This document shows positions 24,495 to 34,433 of a DNA stretch of 64,000 bases, one piece after another. The notes beneath the pieces are model-generated. The model saw only the letters and a list, made by a program, of their open reading frames with translations, did not search any database and had not been told where the DNA came from. Source of the DNA: Archangium sp. (GTDB taxonomy: Bacteria > Myxococcota > Myxococcia > Myxococcales > Myxococcaceae); assembly GCA_022843845.1 (NCBI GenBank), contig JALHMW010000003.1, positions 1 through 64,000 of the forward strand, in the 5' to 3' direction. Every line of letters starts with the position of its first letter. Within the stretch, counting starts at the first letter, position 1. The position numbers were made by a program, and so were the translations under genes.

Positions 24495-25805
24495 ATGATG
24501 CGAAACCCCGACGGGAGTCTGGCTCTCGACGGAGATCTCGATCAGCCGGAGTCTGGCCGCGAGACCCGTTGGCCGTTGATCGTGCTCGTCGTCGGCGCCC
24601 TCCTCGGCTGCATCTTCTCTGCGGTCAGCACCAGCGACTTCATCCAGCACCTCGATCGCCAGGTGCACTCGATTCACTGCTCCTTCATTCCCGGCGCGGG
24701 GAAGGAGCTCGGCGAGAGCGGCTGCAAGGCCGTGATGATGAGCCCGTACAGCTCGTACTTTCGCGAGAGCCTGTGGGGCGGCATGCCGGTGAGCCTGTGG
24801 GCGCTCGCGACGTTCGCGTTCCTGCTCTACCGCGGTGGGCTGCTGCTGTGGCGCGGCAAGCCGACACGGCCCGAGACGCTCTTCCTGCTCGCGGCCACCG
24901 CCCTGCCCGTCCTGATGAGCCTCGTGTACGGCTACCTCTCGGTCGCGAAGGTCGGCGAGACCTGCAAGGTGTGCGTCGGCATCTACGTCTCGAGCGCGAT
25001 GGTCTTCATGGGCGCCGTCGTCGCGCATCAGAAGAACTCGGCGCCGCACGACTTCACACCCCTCGGTGGAAAGTTCGCGCTCTGGTTCGTCGAGGGCGTG
25101 CTCTTCGTCGCGTTCCTGTCGATCACCTACGTGATCTTCACACCGTCGCCTGACGCGAAGAAGGCGCTGGCCGGCTGCGGCTCGCTGGTGAGCGGTGACG
25201 ATCCGAACGAGGTGATGATCCCGCTCCCGTCCGGTGACGGAGAGCCGGCGATCGAGGTGCTCGACCCGCTCTGCCCTGCCTGCAAGGCCTTCGATGAACG
25301 CCTCGGCACCAGCAGCCTGCGAAAGCGCCTGGATCTGAAAGCCGTCTTGTTCCCCCTCGACCCGGCCTGCAACTGGATGGTGACCGAGGCGCTCCACCCC
25401 GGCGCGTGTGCCGTGAGCGAGGCGATGCTGTGCGCCGCCGGACTCTCGGGAACGAAGGATCAAAAGGCTGCGCACGAGGTGCTGGTCTGGGCCTTCAAGA
25501 ACCAGGAAAAGCTGCGCGACCTCGCCGCAAAAGACGACAACGCGATTCGCTCGAAGATCGAGAGCACCTTCCCGAAAGTGAAGGGCTGCCTCGGCGGCAC
25601 GCAGGTGAAGAGCAAGCTCACCAAGAGCCTTCGCTGGGCCGTCGCGAACGCGATTCCCGTGCTCACGCCGCAGCTGTTCGTCGGCAACGCGCGCATGTGT
25701 GACGAAGACACGGACCTCGGCCTCGAGTTCACCTTGAGCAACATGCTCTCGAAGCAGGGAAAGCTGGCCCGTTCGCAGAAGAAGCCGGGAGCCGCGAAGC
25801 CATGA
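24495..25805 (+). CDS. VKOR-thioredoxin fusion, periplasmic disulfide-forming protein
   Basis: A 436-residue fusion. The ATG at 24495 is preferred because GAGG lies just upstream. The N-terminal half is a vitamin K epoxide reductase-like domain of about four membrane segments with the four conserved Cys: Cys62 (HCSFIPG), Cys77 (GCKAV) and the CxxC of Cys157/Cys160 (TCKVC), plus the SPYSSY motif. After another membrane segment, a DsbA/thioredoxin-like domain carries CPAC (Cys260/263). VKOR passes electrons to quinone and oxidises its thioredoxin partner, which oxidises exported proteins. It is the first gene of a coupled operon. Confidence 0.88.
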   Translation: MMRNPDGSLALDGDLDQPESGRETRWPLIVLVVGALLGCIFSAVSTSDFIQHLDRQVHSIHCSFIPGAGKELGESGCKAVMMSPYSSYFRESLWGGMPVSLWALATFAFLLYRGGLLLWRGKPTRPETLFLLAATALPVLMSLVYGYLSVAKVGETCKVCVGIYVSSAMVFMGAVVAHQKNSAPHDFTPLGGKFALWFVEGVLFVAFLSITYVIFTPSPDAKKALAGCGSLVSGDDPNEVMIPLPSGDGEPAIEVLDPLCPACKAFDERLGTSSLRKRLDLKAVLFPLDPACNWMVTEALHPGACAVSEAMLCAAGLSGTKDQKAAHEVLVWAFKNQEKLRDLAAKDDNAIRSKIESTFPKVKGCLGGTQVKSKLTKSLRWAVANAIPVLTPQLFVGNARMCDEDTDLGLEFTLSNMLSKQGKLARSQKKPGAAKP

Positions 25806-26488
25806 ACGAGACGACTCGACGATTCGGCCTGATGGGCGTGTGCGTGGTGATTCCGGCGATCCTGGTCGCCGCCTGGTCGCACGCCGCGCAGACGCGCCTC
25901 AAAGAGACGGCGAGCGAAGCGAAGGACGTCGCGATCGCGAGCGTGTCGGACGACAGCTACTGCACGCCGCAGCTCAAGGCGATCATCCGCCGCGTCGCCG
26001 GGGCGTGCGGGTTGATCGACGGCGCAGGCGGGCGTGGCTGCCAGCCGATGGAGGCGAAGAAGGTCGCCGCGCTCTCGGGCGACGACTTCAACGCGTTGTT
26101 CAAGCCGCTCTCGAAGCGCGCCCACATCATCCAGTTCGACGCGAGCAAGACCGAGCTCGACCCTGACGCGGCAACGGCGATCGAGAAGGCGTGGAGCGAT
26201 CAACGCGGCGCGAGCTTCTTCTTCGTCGTCTCGCGGGCCAGCACCGACGGCGCAGCAGCCCTGAACGAGACCCTCAGCCGTGACCGCGCGAAGGCGGTGC
26301 TCGACCACCTGCAGAGCAAGTTCAAGGACGGCGATCTGAAGAACCAGGTCGGCCTCCTCTGGCTCGGCGAGCAGTACGCGCAGCTCGGTGACGAGTTCTG
26401 TGCGTGGAGCCGATCGCGCAGCACCGCCTGCACCGACGTCGAGATCAACCGCAGTGCCTTCGTGGCGTGGATCGACTGTGCGATTTGA
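25802..26488 (+). CDS. Cys-rich OmpA-like exported protein
   Basis: A 228-residue protein. Residues of about 1-28 are a signal or anchor. The mature part has six Cys residues spread along it. Around residues 105-170 there is an OmpA-C-type peptidoglycan-binding pattern: IIQFDASKTELDPDAA, then NETLSRDRAKAVLDHL. OmpA domains grip peptidoglycan, which would hold the protein in the periplasm. Its ATGA overlap with the VKOR-thioredoxin gene and its many cysteines make it a plausible dedicated substrate of that enzyme; this is inference. It overlaps the next gene by 11 bp. Confidence 0.78.
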   Translation: MNETTRRFGLMGVCVVIPAILVAAWSHAAQTRLKETASEAKDVAIASVSDDSYCTPQLKAIIRRVAGACGLIDGAGGRGCQPMEAKKVAALSGDDFNALFKPLSKRAHIIQFDASKTELDPDAATAIEKAWSDQRGASFFFVVSRASTDGAAALNETLSRDRAKAVLDHLQSKFKDGDLKNQVGLLWLGEQYAQLGDEFCAWSRSRSTACTDVEINRSAFVAWIDCAI

Positions 26489-27065
26489 ACGCGCGCTGAT
26501 GCTGGGCTGGCTGCTGCTGGCCGGGTGCGAAGAGAAGCCGACGGGGCCTGCTCCATCTCGTTTTGCCTCGGTGAAGAAGAGCACGCAGGCCAGCGCCGCC
26601 GCCTTCTGTGACAAGAGCTACCCGGCCGGCGCGAAGCGGTACGTGCCCGCGCCCGAGCGACCGTTCGGCGAGCCTGTGCCGAAGGCCGCTGGATGGACGT
26701 GGCTCAACGTCTGGGCGACCTGGTGCAAGCCGTGCGTCGACGAGATGGGCATGCTGACCCGCTGGCGCGAGGCCTTCACGCGAGAGAACGTGCCCGTGAC
26801 GTTCGAGCTGCTCAGCGTCGATGAGCCCGCGTCTCAGCCGGCCCTGGAGAAGTGGCGCGAGAAGAACCTGCCCGGAGCGATCCGCTGGATCCGCGGGGAC
26901 GACGACTTCGGCCCCTTCCTCGACGGGCTCAGCGTCGATCGCAACGCCGCGATCCCGATTCACGTGCTGATCGATCCCAAAGGCAGCGTGCGGTGCGTGC
27001 GGGTCGGCGCGATTCACGAAGAGAACTACGGCGCAGCGCGAGACCTGATCACCCAGGGCGACTGA
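26478..27065 (+). CDS. TlpA/ResA-like thioredoxin lipoprotein
   Basis: A 195-residue thioredoxin-fold lipoprotein. Start GTG 26478 gives VRFERALMLGWLLLAGC with lipobox LAGC at Cys17. The active site is WATWCKPC (Cys83/Cys86), and the fold ends with IPIHVLIDPKGSVRCV, containing the cis-Pro region. TlpA/ResA proteins reduce disulfides in the periplasm, for example in cytochrome maturation. Together with the upstream VKOR fusion and Cys-rich OmpA-like gene this gives both oxidising and possible reducing activities in one operon. An extra Cys lies at residue 44. Confidence 0.85.
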   Translation: MRFERALMLGWLLLAGCEEKPTGPAPSRFASVKKSTQASAAAFCDKSYPAGAKRYVPAPERPFGEPVPKAAGWTWLNVWATWCKPCVDEMGMLTRWREAFTRENVPVTFELLSVDEPASQPALEKWREKNLPGAIRWIRGDDDFGPFLDGLSVDRNAAIPIHVLIDPKGSVRCVRVGAIHEENYGAARDLITQGD

Positions 27066-27123
27066 GCGCGCGCAATCGGAACCGACGGACCACGTTCGAC
27101 ACACAGCGGCTTCTGGAGGCCTG

Positions 27124-28167
27124 ATGCGAGATCGCGTTGCCGAGTTCTTCGCCGAGAAGACGCCCAAGCGCGTGCTGGCGCTCGTGGTGTTCCTGACCCT
27201 GCTGGTGCTCTTCCGGAAGCTGCTCGTCCTGCTCGCCTTCTTCGTCGCCTTCGAGCGCATGCTCTTCTGGTCGGCTGGGCTGCTGTCACGCCGCTTCAAG
27301 CTCAACCGCGTCGTCTCGTTGGGCCTGGTGCTGGGCGTGACGGCGCTGACAGCGACGTTGACGGCGTATGTGAGCGCCGGTCGTCTGGCCGAGCTCGTCA
27401 AGGAAACGCGGAGCACGCTGCCCGAGCGCATCGCCGCGTTCCGCGAGCACCCCCTGTTCCTCGAGCTGCAGCCTCACCTGCCAGACACCGATCAGATGGT
27501 GGAGTCTGCGCAGCACTACGCGGCGAACGTCGCGACGTCGGCGGCCGCGCTCGGGCACCTCGTCATCTACGCGATCATCGGGCTCATCCTCGCGGTCGTG
27601 TACTTCCTCGACGAGGAGCGCCTGCGCGTGTTCCGCCAGTCGCTCGCGCCCGACTCACTCTTCGGCACGCTGACGCGCTGGGGCGAGAACCTGGCCGAGG
27701 CCGTGAGCCTGACGGTGCAGCTCCAGTTCATCGTCGCGGCCGTGAACGCCGTGCTCACCCTGCCCGTCTTGTGGCTGATCGGTGTTCCCCACGTGCCGAT
27801 GCTGATGCTGCTCATCTTCGTGTCCGGCCTCATCCCCGTCGTCGGGAACCTGATCTCGGGCGCCGTGTTGAGCATCGTCGCCTACCAGACCAAGGGCTTC
27901 CTCGGCGTCGGGCTCTTCGTCGGGCTCACGTTCGTGCTCCACAAGATCGAGTCGTACTTCTTGAACCCGAGGCTCGCGTCGCGGCACGTGCCGTTGCCCG
28001 GCTTCGTGCTGATCATGAGCCTGATCGCCTGGGAGCACCTGCTCGGCTTCATCGGCCTCTTCGTCTCGTTCCCGTTCCTGTACGTCGCCGGGAAGTTGAT
28101 CGCGGAGTTCAGGGCGCAGGATGCCCCGCCCGCGATCGTTGAAGTAGCAGCTACAACTCAGGCGTGA
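27124..28167 (+). CDS. AI-2E-family transporter
   Basis: A 347-residue membrane protein of the AI-2E family (formerly UPF0118, for example YdiK or TqsA). Several hydrophobic segments flank a soluble middle section, and the conserved C-terminal block FVSGLIPVVGNLISG is clear. Some members export the quorum signal AI-2, others are sodium/proton exchangers; the substrate here is unknown. It starts 58 bp after the TlpA gene and overlaps the next gene by 4 bp, so it could share the disulfide-module transcript. Confidence 0.85.
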   Translation: MRDRVAEFFAEKTPKRVLALVVFLTLLVLFRKLLVLLAFFVAFERMLFWSAGLLSRRFKLNRVVSLGLVLGVTALTATLTAYVSAGRLAELVKETRSTLPERIAAFREHPLFLELQPHLPDTDQMVESAQHYAANVATSAAALGHLVIYAIIGLILAVVYFLDEERLRVFRQSLAPDSLFGTLTRWGENLAEAVSLTVQLQFIVAAVNAVLTLPVLWLIGVPHVPMLMLLIFVSGLIPVVGNLISGAVLSIVAYQTKGFLGVGLFVGLTFVLHKIESYFLNPRLASRHVPLPGFVLIMSLIAWEHLLGFIGLFVSFPFLYVAGKLIAEFRAQDAPPAIVEVAATTQA

Positions 28168-29192
28168 CGGGCACGTCGTTCGCAACAGCTCCCCGGATGT
28201 CAGCGACTCGCGCCTCCTCGGCCACCCTCTTCGTCGCGTTCGTCCTGCTGGTGACCACGGTGGCGTGTCTGTGGGGCCGCGACTCGTACTTGATCGGGTC
28301 CGCGTGGTGGGCGCTCCGCTGGGTGGTGGGGCTGGTCGCGGCCGGAGCTCTGGTGTCTGCAGTGCGCAGCCGACGAGGTCTGCTCGCAGGCGTGTGCGCC
28401 GCGACGCTCGGGCTCACGCTCACCGATGGCGCGTCGGTGGCCCTCGCGCATGCACGACCTGAACGTGTGGCTCGAGGAGGCGAGCTGATCGTCGTCACCC
28501 ACAACCTGCTCTTCCAGGGCAACGTGCTCGCCGAGTCCGTCGCGGGCATGCAAGACGCTGGTCCCTCTGTGATCGCGCTGCAGGAAGTGACGCCGGGAGA
28601 CGCGCGAACGCTGGTGAGCACGCTGGAGTCTGTCTTTTCTTTTCACCATGAAGCGCCTCATGTCGGGGCGAACGGGTTTGCGCTGTTCAGCCGATTCCCG
28701 CTCGAAGACGTTCGCCTCGTCCGCTTCGACGGGAAGCTCCCGTTCGCGCAGTGCGCGACGCTCGTGTTGCCCGACGGCCCGCTGCCGGTGTGCAACGTGC
28801 ACCTCTCGGCGCCGTCGAAGGCGCTCCGGGGCTTCGCCGCCTTTCCCGATCTCGAGGGCCTCGAACGCAACGCCGATCGCCGCTCGAAAGAGTGGAGCGC
28901 CGTAGAGGCCGAGCTCGATCGCCGCGGCGGTGATCGTGCGCTGGCCCTCGGTGACTTCAACAGCCACGAAGCGGAGCCGCTCTACCGTTCGATCCGCCAC
29001 GACTGGGTCGACGTCTTCCGGCAGCTGCACTTCGCGTGGGGCGCCACCTGGCCCAACCGCGTGCCCGGCCGTCGACCCTTCGCGCGCATCGACTACGTCT
29101 TCACGCGAGGCGCGCTGCAGCCGCTCGACGCGCGGGTGATCAGCCGCTCGGGCTCTGATCATCTCGGCGTCTCGGCTCGCCTCGGGCGCTGA
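28164..29192 (+). CDS. Membrane-anchored endonuclease/exonuclease/phosphatase-family protein
   Basis: A protein of up to 342 residues. GTG 28164 overlaps the upstream stop as GTGA; ATG 28197 is an alternative. About two or three membrane segments lead to an EEP catalytic domain with the metal and catalytic motifs in order: THNLLF, ALQEVTP, NVHLSAP, GDFNSHE, RIDYVF and SDHLGVSA. EEP enzymes hydrolyse phosphodiester bonds in nucleic acids, inositol phosphates or sphingomyelin. Membrane topology would place the domain outside the cytoplasm, so a lipid or extracellular nucleic acid substrate is the likelier choice. Confidence 0.82.
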   Translation: MTGTSFATAPRMSATRASSATLFVAFVLLVTTVACLWGRDSYLIGSAWWALRWVVGLVAAGALVSAVRSRRGLLAGVCAATLGLTLTDGASVALAHARPERVARGGELIVVTHNLLFQGNVLAESVAGMQDAGPSVIALQEVTPGDARTLVSTLESVFSFHHEAPHVGANGFALFSRFPLEDVRLVRFDGKLPFAQCATLVLPDGPLPVCNVHLSAPSKALRGFAAFPDLEGLERNADRRSKEWSAVEAELDRRGGDRALALGDFNSHEAEPLYRSIRHDWVDVFRQLHFAWGATWPNRVPGRRPFARIDYVFTRGALQPLDARVISRSGSDHLGVSARLGR

Positions 29193-29290
29193 TCAGGCTC
29201 GGCGCCGATTGAGTCGGGGAGCTGTTTTCTTGCCGTCGCTCCAGCCTGCCTCATGCTTGTAGGCCCCTGTAGGCAACTGGAGGCTTCACG

Positions 29291-29614
29291 ATGGAACGCC
29301 GCACCCGCCGCTCGAACCAGATCCACACGTCGCTCTCGAACTTCCTCGACGCGCTCTGCCTCAAGCGGAACCTCGACGCGGTCGCCCTCACCACCCACGA
29401 CGGGCTGCTGATCGCCGGCAAGGGCAAGGTCGACCTCGAAGAGATCGGCGCCATCGGCGCGGCTGCCGACAAGACCTCGACCGGCTTCCTCGGACAGACG
29501 CTGCATGTCAGCCGCTTCGAGGTGAACGATCTGATCCTCTGCCTCACCTCGATCGGCGCGCCCGTGCGTGACGACGCCGCGGTCGGCTCGCTCATGCGCA
29601 TCCTCGCGGCTTGA
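29291..29614 (+). CDS. Roadblock/LC7-like small protein
   Basis: A 107-residue protein with the roadblock/LC7 pattern: a first helix (IHTSLSNFLDALC), a strand pair AVALTTHDGLLIAGKG and a closing amphipathic helix. Roadblock proteins, such as MglB in myxobacteria, bind small GTPases and regulate polarity or motility. No GTPase gene is next to it, so its partner is unknown. Two direct repeats of TGTAGGC lie 10 bp apart just upstream (29258-29274), and a GGAG ribosome-binding site precedes the ATG. Confidence 0.65.
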   Translation: MERRTRRSNQIHTSLSNFLDALCLKRNLDAVALTTHDGLLIAGKGKVDLEEIGAIGAAADKTSTGFLGQTLHVSRFEVNDLILCLTSIGAPVRDDAAVGSLMRILAA

Positions 29615-29646
29615 CCTGAAAGCGCGTTCAGGCATCAACTGGTGCG

Positions 29647-30672
29647 GTGAGACCGACCCCGATCGCCAACCCGCCCAACCCGTGGGCCTCGAGCGCGTTG
29701 GAGTACCTGGACGAGATCCCGCTGGCGAAGGTCGAGATCTTCGAAGACGCGAGCCAGACGATCCTCTCGAGCAACGACAGCCCCGATCTCGGCTTTCGCT
29801 TCAGCGTCAACCCGTACCGCGGCTGCAACCACGCCTGCGCGTACTGCTACGCCCGCCCCTCGCACGAGTACCTGTCGTTCGGAGCGGGCACCGACTTCGA
29901 CACCAGGATCGTCGTGAAGCGTCGCGCCGCCGAGCTGTTGCGCGCCGCCTTCGAGCGGCCCTCCTGGAAGGGCGACCTGGTGATGTTCAGTGGGGTCACC
30001 GATTGTTACCAGCCGCTCGAGGCCTCCCTGCGCCTGACACGGAGCTGTCTCGAGGTCTGCGCGGAGTACAAGAACCCCGTCTCGATCGTCACCAAGGCCC
30101 CGCTCGTCGAGCGTGACGTCGAGGTGCTGCAGCAGCTCCACCGTGACGCCTCGGTCCACGTCGCCATCTCGATCCCCATCTGGGACAAGACGATGGCGCG
30201 CGCGATCGAGCCAGGCGTCGCGACACCTCAGCGGAGAATTCAGGCCATCGAGACGCTCGCGAAGGCGGGCATTCCCGTCGGCGTGATGGTGGCGCCGATC
30301 ATCCCCGGTGTGTCCGACGAGGGCATGGGCGAGGTGCTCGAGGCCGCGTGGAACGCAGGCGCCCGGAGCGCGGGCTACGTGCTGCTCCGGCTGCCAGGTC
30401 ACGTGAAGGACGTCTTCGAGGCGCGCATGCGTGAGGCCCTGCCGCTACGGGCCGAGAAGATCCTCCATCGGGTGCGCGAGACGCGAAACGGGAAGCTCTA
30501 CGACGCGCGGTACGGCGTTCGCGGGCGCGGAGAAGGCCAGTACGCCGAGGCGATCGCCCAGGTGTTCGACGTGACGGTCAAGCGCCTGGGCTTCAATCGC
30601 GAGGACGAGTGGACGCGGGTCGAGACGTTCCAGCGGCCCGTTCGCCAGGCGCCGCAGCTGTCCCTCTTCTGA
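29647..30672 (+). CDS. Radical SAM protein of the PA0069/SplB-like family
   Basis: A 341-residue radical SAM enzyme. The cluster-binding motif is CNHACAYCYARPSHEY, giving the CxxxCxxC layout with a CYARP extension typical of the PA0069 and spore-photoproduct-lyase-like group. VAPIIPGVSDEGM and a C-terminal accessory region complete the usual length. Related proteins act on DNA or RNA, but no substrate has been firmly assigned to this subgroup as far as I know. It sits alone, 32 bp after the roadblock gene, possibly in the same transcript. Confidence 0.85.
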   Translation: MRPTPIANPPNPWASSALEYLDEIPLAKVEIFEDASQTILSSNDSPDLGFRFSVNPYRGCNHACAYCYARPSHEYLSFGAGTDFDTRIVVKRRAAELLRAAFERPSWKGDLVMFSGVTDCYQPLEASLRLTRSCLEVCAEYKNPVSIVTKAPLVERDVEVLQQLHRDASVHVAISIPIWDKTMARAIEPGVATPQRRIQAIETLAKAGIPVGVMVAPIIPGVSDEGMGEVLEAAWNAGARSAGYVLLRLPGHVKDVFEARMREALPLRAEKILHRVRETRNGKLYDARYGVRGRGEGQYAEAIAQVFDVTVKRLGFNREDEWTRVETFQRPVRQAPQLSLF

Positions 30673-30810
30673 ACCACGCGCACGAACTGCGGCTCAGTTT
30701 TCCGGGGCTGATGGCGCATCGGTGCCGCAGCTGGCTCCGCGAGCGGACGATGAACCGCCCAGAATCACGACGTGGTCCGAGGTGGCATGCGACCTGTAGA
30801 AGCCCGACGC

Positions 30811-31683
30811 ATGTCACGCCTCGCACTCCTCGCCTCCCTCGTCCTCGTCGCCGCTTGTGGCCGCGTTGCCCTCCTCGATGAGCCTGATGCCGGTGGAGGC
30901 TCGGGCGGCGGACGCGCTGGCGGCTCGGCGGCTGGCGGGACGGCAGGCAACGCAGGCGGCGGATCGACCGCGGGCGGAACGGCTGGTGGTGGGAGCACAG
31001 CCGGAGGTGTCGCCGGCGGTGGCGTCTCAGGTGGTGGCGTGGCGGGCGGCGGCTCGGCTGGTGGAGCAGCTGGAGGCGCAGGCGGTGGCGAACCGTTCAA
31101 CCCCTGCCGCGGCCTCAGCGCGGGTGACTGCCGCGCGAACGCGCTCTGCGACGCGGACTTCTGCTTCGCCTGCTCGTGCCGGCCGAACTTCGAGGGGTGT
31201 CGCCTGAAGGTGCAGACGCCCGCGGTCTGCCCGGCGTTCGGCTGCCCACAACCACAGTGCTGCAGCGACGACTCGACCTGCGGCCGTCCGCTCGTGTGTA
31301 TGGCGGCCGACCGCGTCTCGTGCGGCGCCTGCAACAACGCGCCGTCGACGTGCGCGACCGATGCCTCGTGCAACACCTCGGTCACCGGCAACGTCTGCCT
31401 GCCACGCGCGTGCGCGTGCTCTGGACAGACCGACTGTCAGCCCGGCTGCTCGGCGCAGAACCCGTGCCGCGACGGCGAGACCTGCGATGCCGCCACCAAG
31501 CGCTGCGAGCAGACGCGCTGCACCTCTACTCCCTGCCCTTCTGGCTTCAACTGCGTGCTCGGGCCCACGGGCAACGTCTGCATCGCGCGCTCGTGCACCA
31601 GCGATCGCGACTGCGGCGACATCTTCTGCGTGTCAGGCACGTGCCGCACGTCGCTCGGCGTCTGCAACCAGTTCATGCCCTGA
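30811..31683 (+). CDS. Cys-rich lipoprotein with Gly-rich stalk
   Basis: A 290-residue lipoprotein (signal MSRLALLASLVLVAAC, start ATG 30811; an earlier in-frame GTG adds only non-signal sequence). A Gly/Ala/Ser/Thr stalk with GGGSTAGG-type units runs to about residue 95. The rest is extremely Cys-rich, with repeats such as CRDGETCDAATKRC and CTSDRDC that resemble EGF-like or Dickkopf-like short disulfide modules. This is a common architecture in myxobacterial surface proteins. Function is unknown. It converges on the SRPBCC-like gene, with stops directly adjacent. Confidence 0.75.
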   Translation: MSRLALLASLVLVAACGRVALLDEPDAGGGSGGGRAGGSAAGGTAGNAGGGSTAGGTAGGGSTAGGVAGGGVSGGGVAGGGSAGGAAGGAGGGEPFNPCRGLSAGDCRANALCDADFCFACSCRPNFEGCRLKVQTPAVCPAFGCPQPQCCSDDSTCGRPLVCMAADRVSCGACNNAPSTCATDASCNTSVTGNVCLPRACACSGQTDCQPGCSAQNPCRDGETCDAATKRCEQTRCTSTPCPSGFNCVLGPTGNVCIARSCTSDRDCGDIFCVSGTCRTSLGVCNQFMP

Positions 31684-32247
31684 TCAGGGCCCCGCAGACA
31701 GCCGCTTCATCCACGCCAGGCTCATCTGCTCTCGCGCCCCTTCCACGACGAGCGGCGTCAGCCAGCCTCCCGGGTCCATGTGCACGCGGTGCTCGACGCG
31801 CACCAGGCCGTTGGGCTGGGCCTCGAACGAGAAGCTGCCTCGCAGGGCTTTGAGCCGGACCACGCCCGACGGTGACGGCCGGTCTGGGTCGTCGAACGCC
31901 TCGAACTCGACGCGGCACGTTCCTTTCGCGCGGCTCCGCACGCGGCGCACCACGTAGTCACGCTGGCTCACCATCGGCGGCGCGATCAGATCCCACGTCA
32001 CGCGCGCGTCCGCCGAGGTCGACACGACGGTGCGCGACACCAGGTAGGGCTCGTCGGCGTCTCCACGTTCGCTCCCGAACGCCTTCGCGCAGAGCGCCTC
32101 GAGATCTCCAGCGGTCTGCCTGACGAACCGGAGCTCGCAGAAGTCCGAGCCCGGCACCTCGCGCCACGAGACCTCGACCCCGCCCTGGACGCCCTTCACC
32201 GTGAAGGGGACCTGCGCCAACAGCATCACCAGCGTGAGCGGTGTCAT
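31684..32247 (-). CDS. START/SRPBCC-like secreted protein
   Basis: A 187-residue protein with a signal-like N-terminus (MTPLTLVMLLAQVP). The ATG at 32247 is favoured because GGAGG sits 8 bp upstream of it. The pattern of the mature part (GVEVSWREVPGSDFCELRF, then RDYVVRRVRSRAKG and VEHRVHMDPGGWLTP) fits a START-like helix-grip fold that binds hydrophobic ligands. The ligand is unknown. The gene is divergent from a TetR gene 89 bp away and an inverted repeat lies between them, so the regulator may control it. Confidence 0.65.
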   Translation of the reverse strand: MTPLTLVMLLAQVPFTVKGVQGGVEVSWREVPGSDFCELRFVRQTAGDLEALCAKAFGSERGDADEPYLVSRTVVSTSADARVTWDLIAPPMVSQRDYVVRRVRSRAKGTCRVEFEAFDDPDRPSPSGVVRLKALRGSFSFEAQPNGLVRVEHRVHMDPGGWLTPLVVEGAREQMSLAWMKRLSAGP

Positions 32248-32277
32248 GGGGACTGCCTCCAACGCCGCCGGCCCGAC

Positions 32278-32317
32278 GCGAGTATTTGCTCACGTTCTTC
32301 TTGAGCGAAGCACTCGC
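32278..32317. promoter_or_regulatory. Inverted repeat between divergent SRPBCC and TetR genes
   Basis: GCGAGT (32278-32283) and GCTCA (32288-32292) are mirrored by TGAGC (32302-32306) and ACTCGC (32312-32317) around a 9-nt centre. The intervening spacers differ by one base. It sits in the divergent promoter region and could be an operator for the TetR protein; binding is inferred. Confidence 0.4.
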
Positions 32318-32336
32318 GTTCTGACAAATCAGCGAA

Positions 32337-32963
32337 ATGGCCTCGCATCGTCCCGTGACCCTTCGGAAAGAGCCCTCGCAGCGCCGGAGCAAGGACCTGG
32401 TCGACATCATCGTGAAAGCCACCACTCGCGTTCTGCTGAAGGAGGGCTACGAGGGCTGCACGACGAACCGCGTGGCCGAGGTGGCAGGCGTGTCGATCGG
32501 CAGCGTCTACCAGTACTTCCCCAACAAGGAGTCGCTGGTGGTGCGGGTGATGGAGCGTCACCAGGAGAAGCTCTTCGCGGCGATGTCGGAGCACCTGGCG
32601 ACCCTGCAGGACGCGACGCTGGAACAGGCCGCGAAGACCCTCGTGCGGGCGATGCTCGACGCGCACCGGGTCGAACCCCGGCTTCACCGCGTGCTGCGAG
32701 AGCAGGTGCCGCGCATCGGCGCGCTCAAGGCACTGCACGAGCGGTACTCGGCCTACGAGCCGATGGTGACGGCATGGCTCGAGACCCACCGCGACCAGCT
32801 GGGTCCGTCGGAGCCCGGCGTCGCCACGTGGGTGTTGATTGCGGCCGTCGACGGCGTGCTGGGCCGCGTGCTCGTCGATCGCCCCGGCTGGCTCGAGCAG
32901 GAGCAGCTGGCCCAGGAGCTGGAGCGGCTGATCGTCGCCTACCTGCGCGGCGCTAGAGCTTGA
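32337..32963 (+). CDS. TetR/AcrR-family transcriptional regulator
   Basis: A 208-residue TetR regulator. The helix-turn-helix is well conserved: VAEVAGVSIGSVYQYFPNK, preceded by EGYEGCTTNR. The C-terminal ligand domain cannot be assigned. Its ATG at 32337 is 89 bp from the divergent SRPBCC-like gene, and the inverted repeat in between is a likely operator. The 3-prime end overlaps the convergent GlsB-like gene by 11 bp. Confidence 0.8.
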   Translation: MASHRPVTLRKEPSQRRSKDLVDIIVKATTRVLLKEGYEGCTTNRVAEVAGVSIGSVYQYFPNKESLVVRVMERHQEKLFAAMSEHLATLQDATLEQAAKTLVRAMLDAHRVEPRLHRVLREQVPRIGALKALHERYSAYEPMVTAWLETHRDQLGPSEPGVATWVLIAAVDGVLGRVLVDRPGWLEQEQLAQELERLIVAYLRGARA

Positions 32964-33204
32964 ACAGCTTCTTCGCGACGAAGAGCACCACGCTCGCGCC
33001 GACGACCGAGACGAGCAGGCTGTAGAGGTTGAAGCCCGTCACGCCGGCGCCGCCGAGCACGTTGAAGACCATGCCGCCGACGACCGCGCCGATGACGCCG
33101 ACCACGATGTTGGCGATGGCGCCCATGCGCGCGTTGGTGCCCGCGATGATGCTCGCCAGCCAACCGGCGAGGCCTCCGAGAACGATCGTTGCGCAGAGTC
33201 CCAT
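32953..33204 (-). CDS. GlsB/YeaQ/YmgE-family small membrane protein
   Basis: An 83-residue, almost entirely hydrophobic protein rich in Gly and Ala, with three membrane segments and the family pattern GGLAGWLASIIAGT at the start. The family is called transglycosylase-associated, but its function is not established; many members are stress-induced. It overlaps the TetR gene on the opposite strand by 11 bp at its 3-prime end. Confidence 0.8.
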   Translation of the reverse strand: MGLCATIVLGGLAGWLASIIAGTNARMGAIANIVVGVIGAVVGGMVFNVLGGAGVTGFNLYSLLVSVVGASVVLFVAKKLFKL

Positions 33205-33278
33205 GGCGAGTCCTTTCGAGGTCCTTACGACGGCTTCCTACACGCCAGACGCACGTCGCGATTGCCTCGTTCCTGCCT

Positions 33279-34429
<1,151 letters not shown>

Positions 34430-34433
<4 letters not shown>

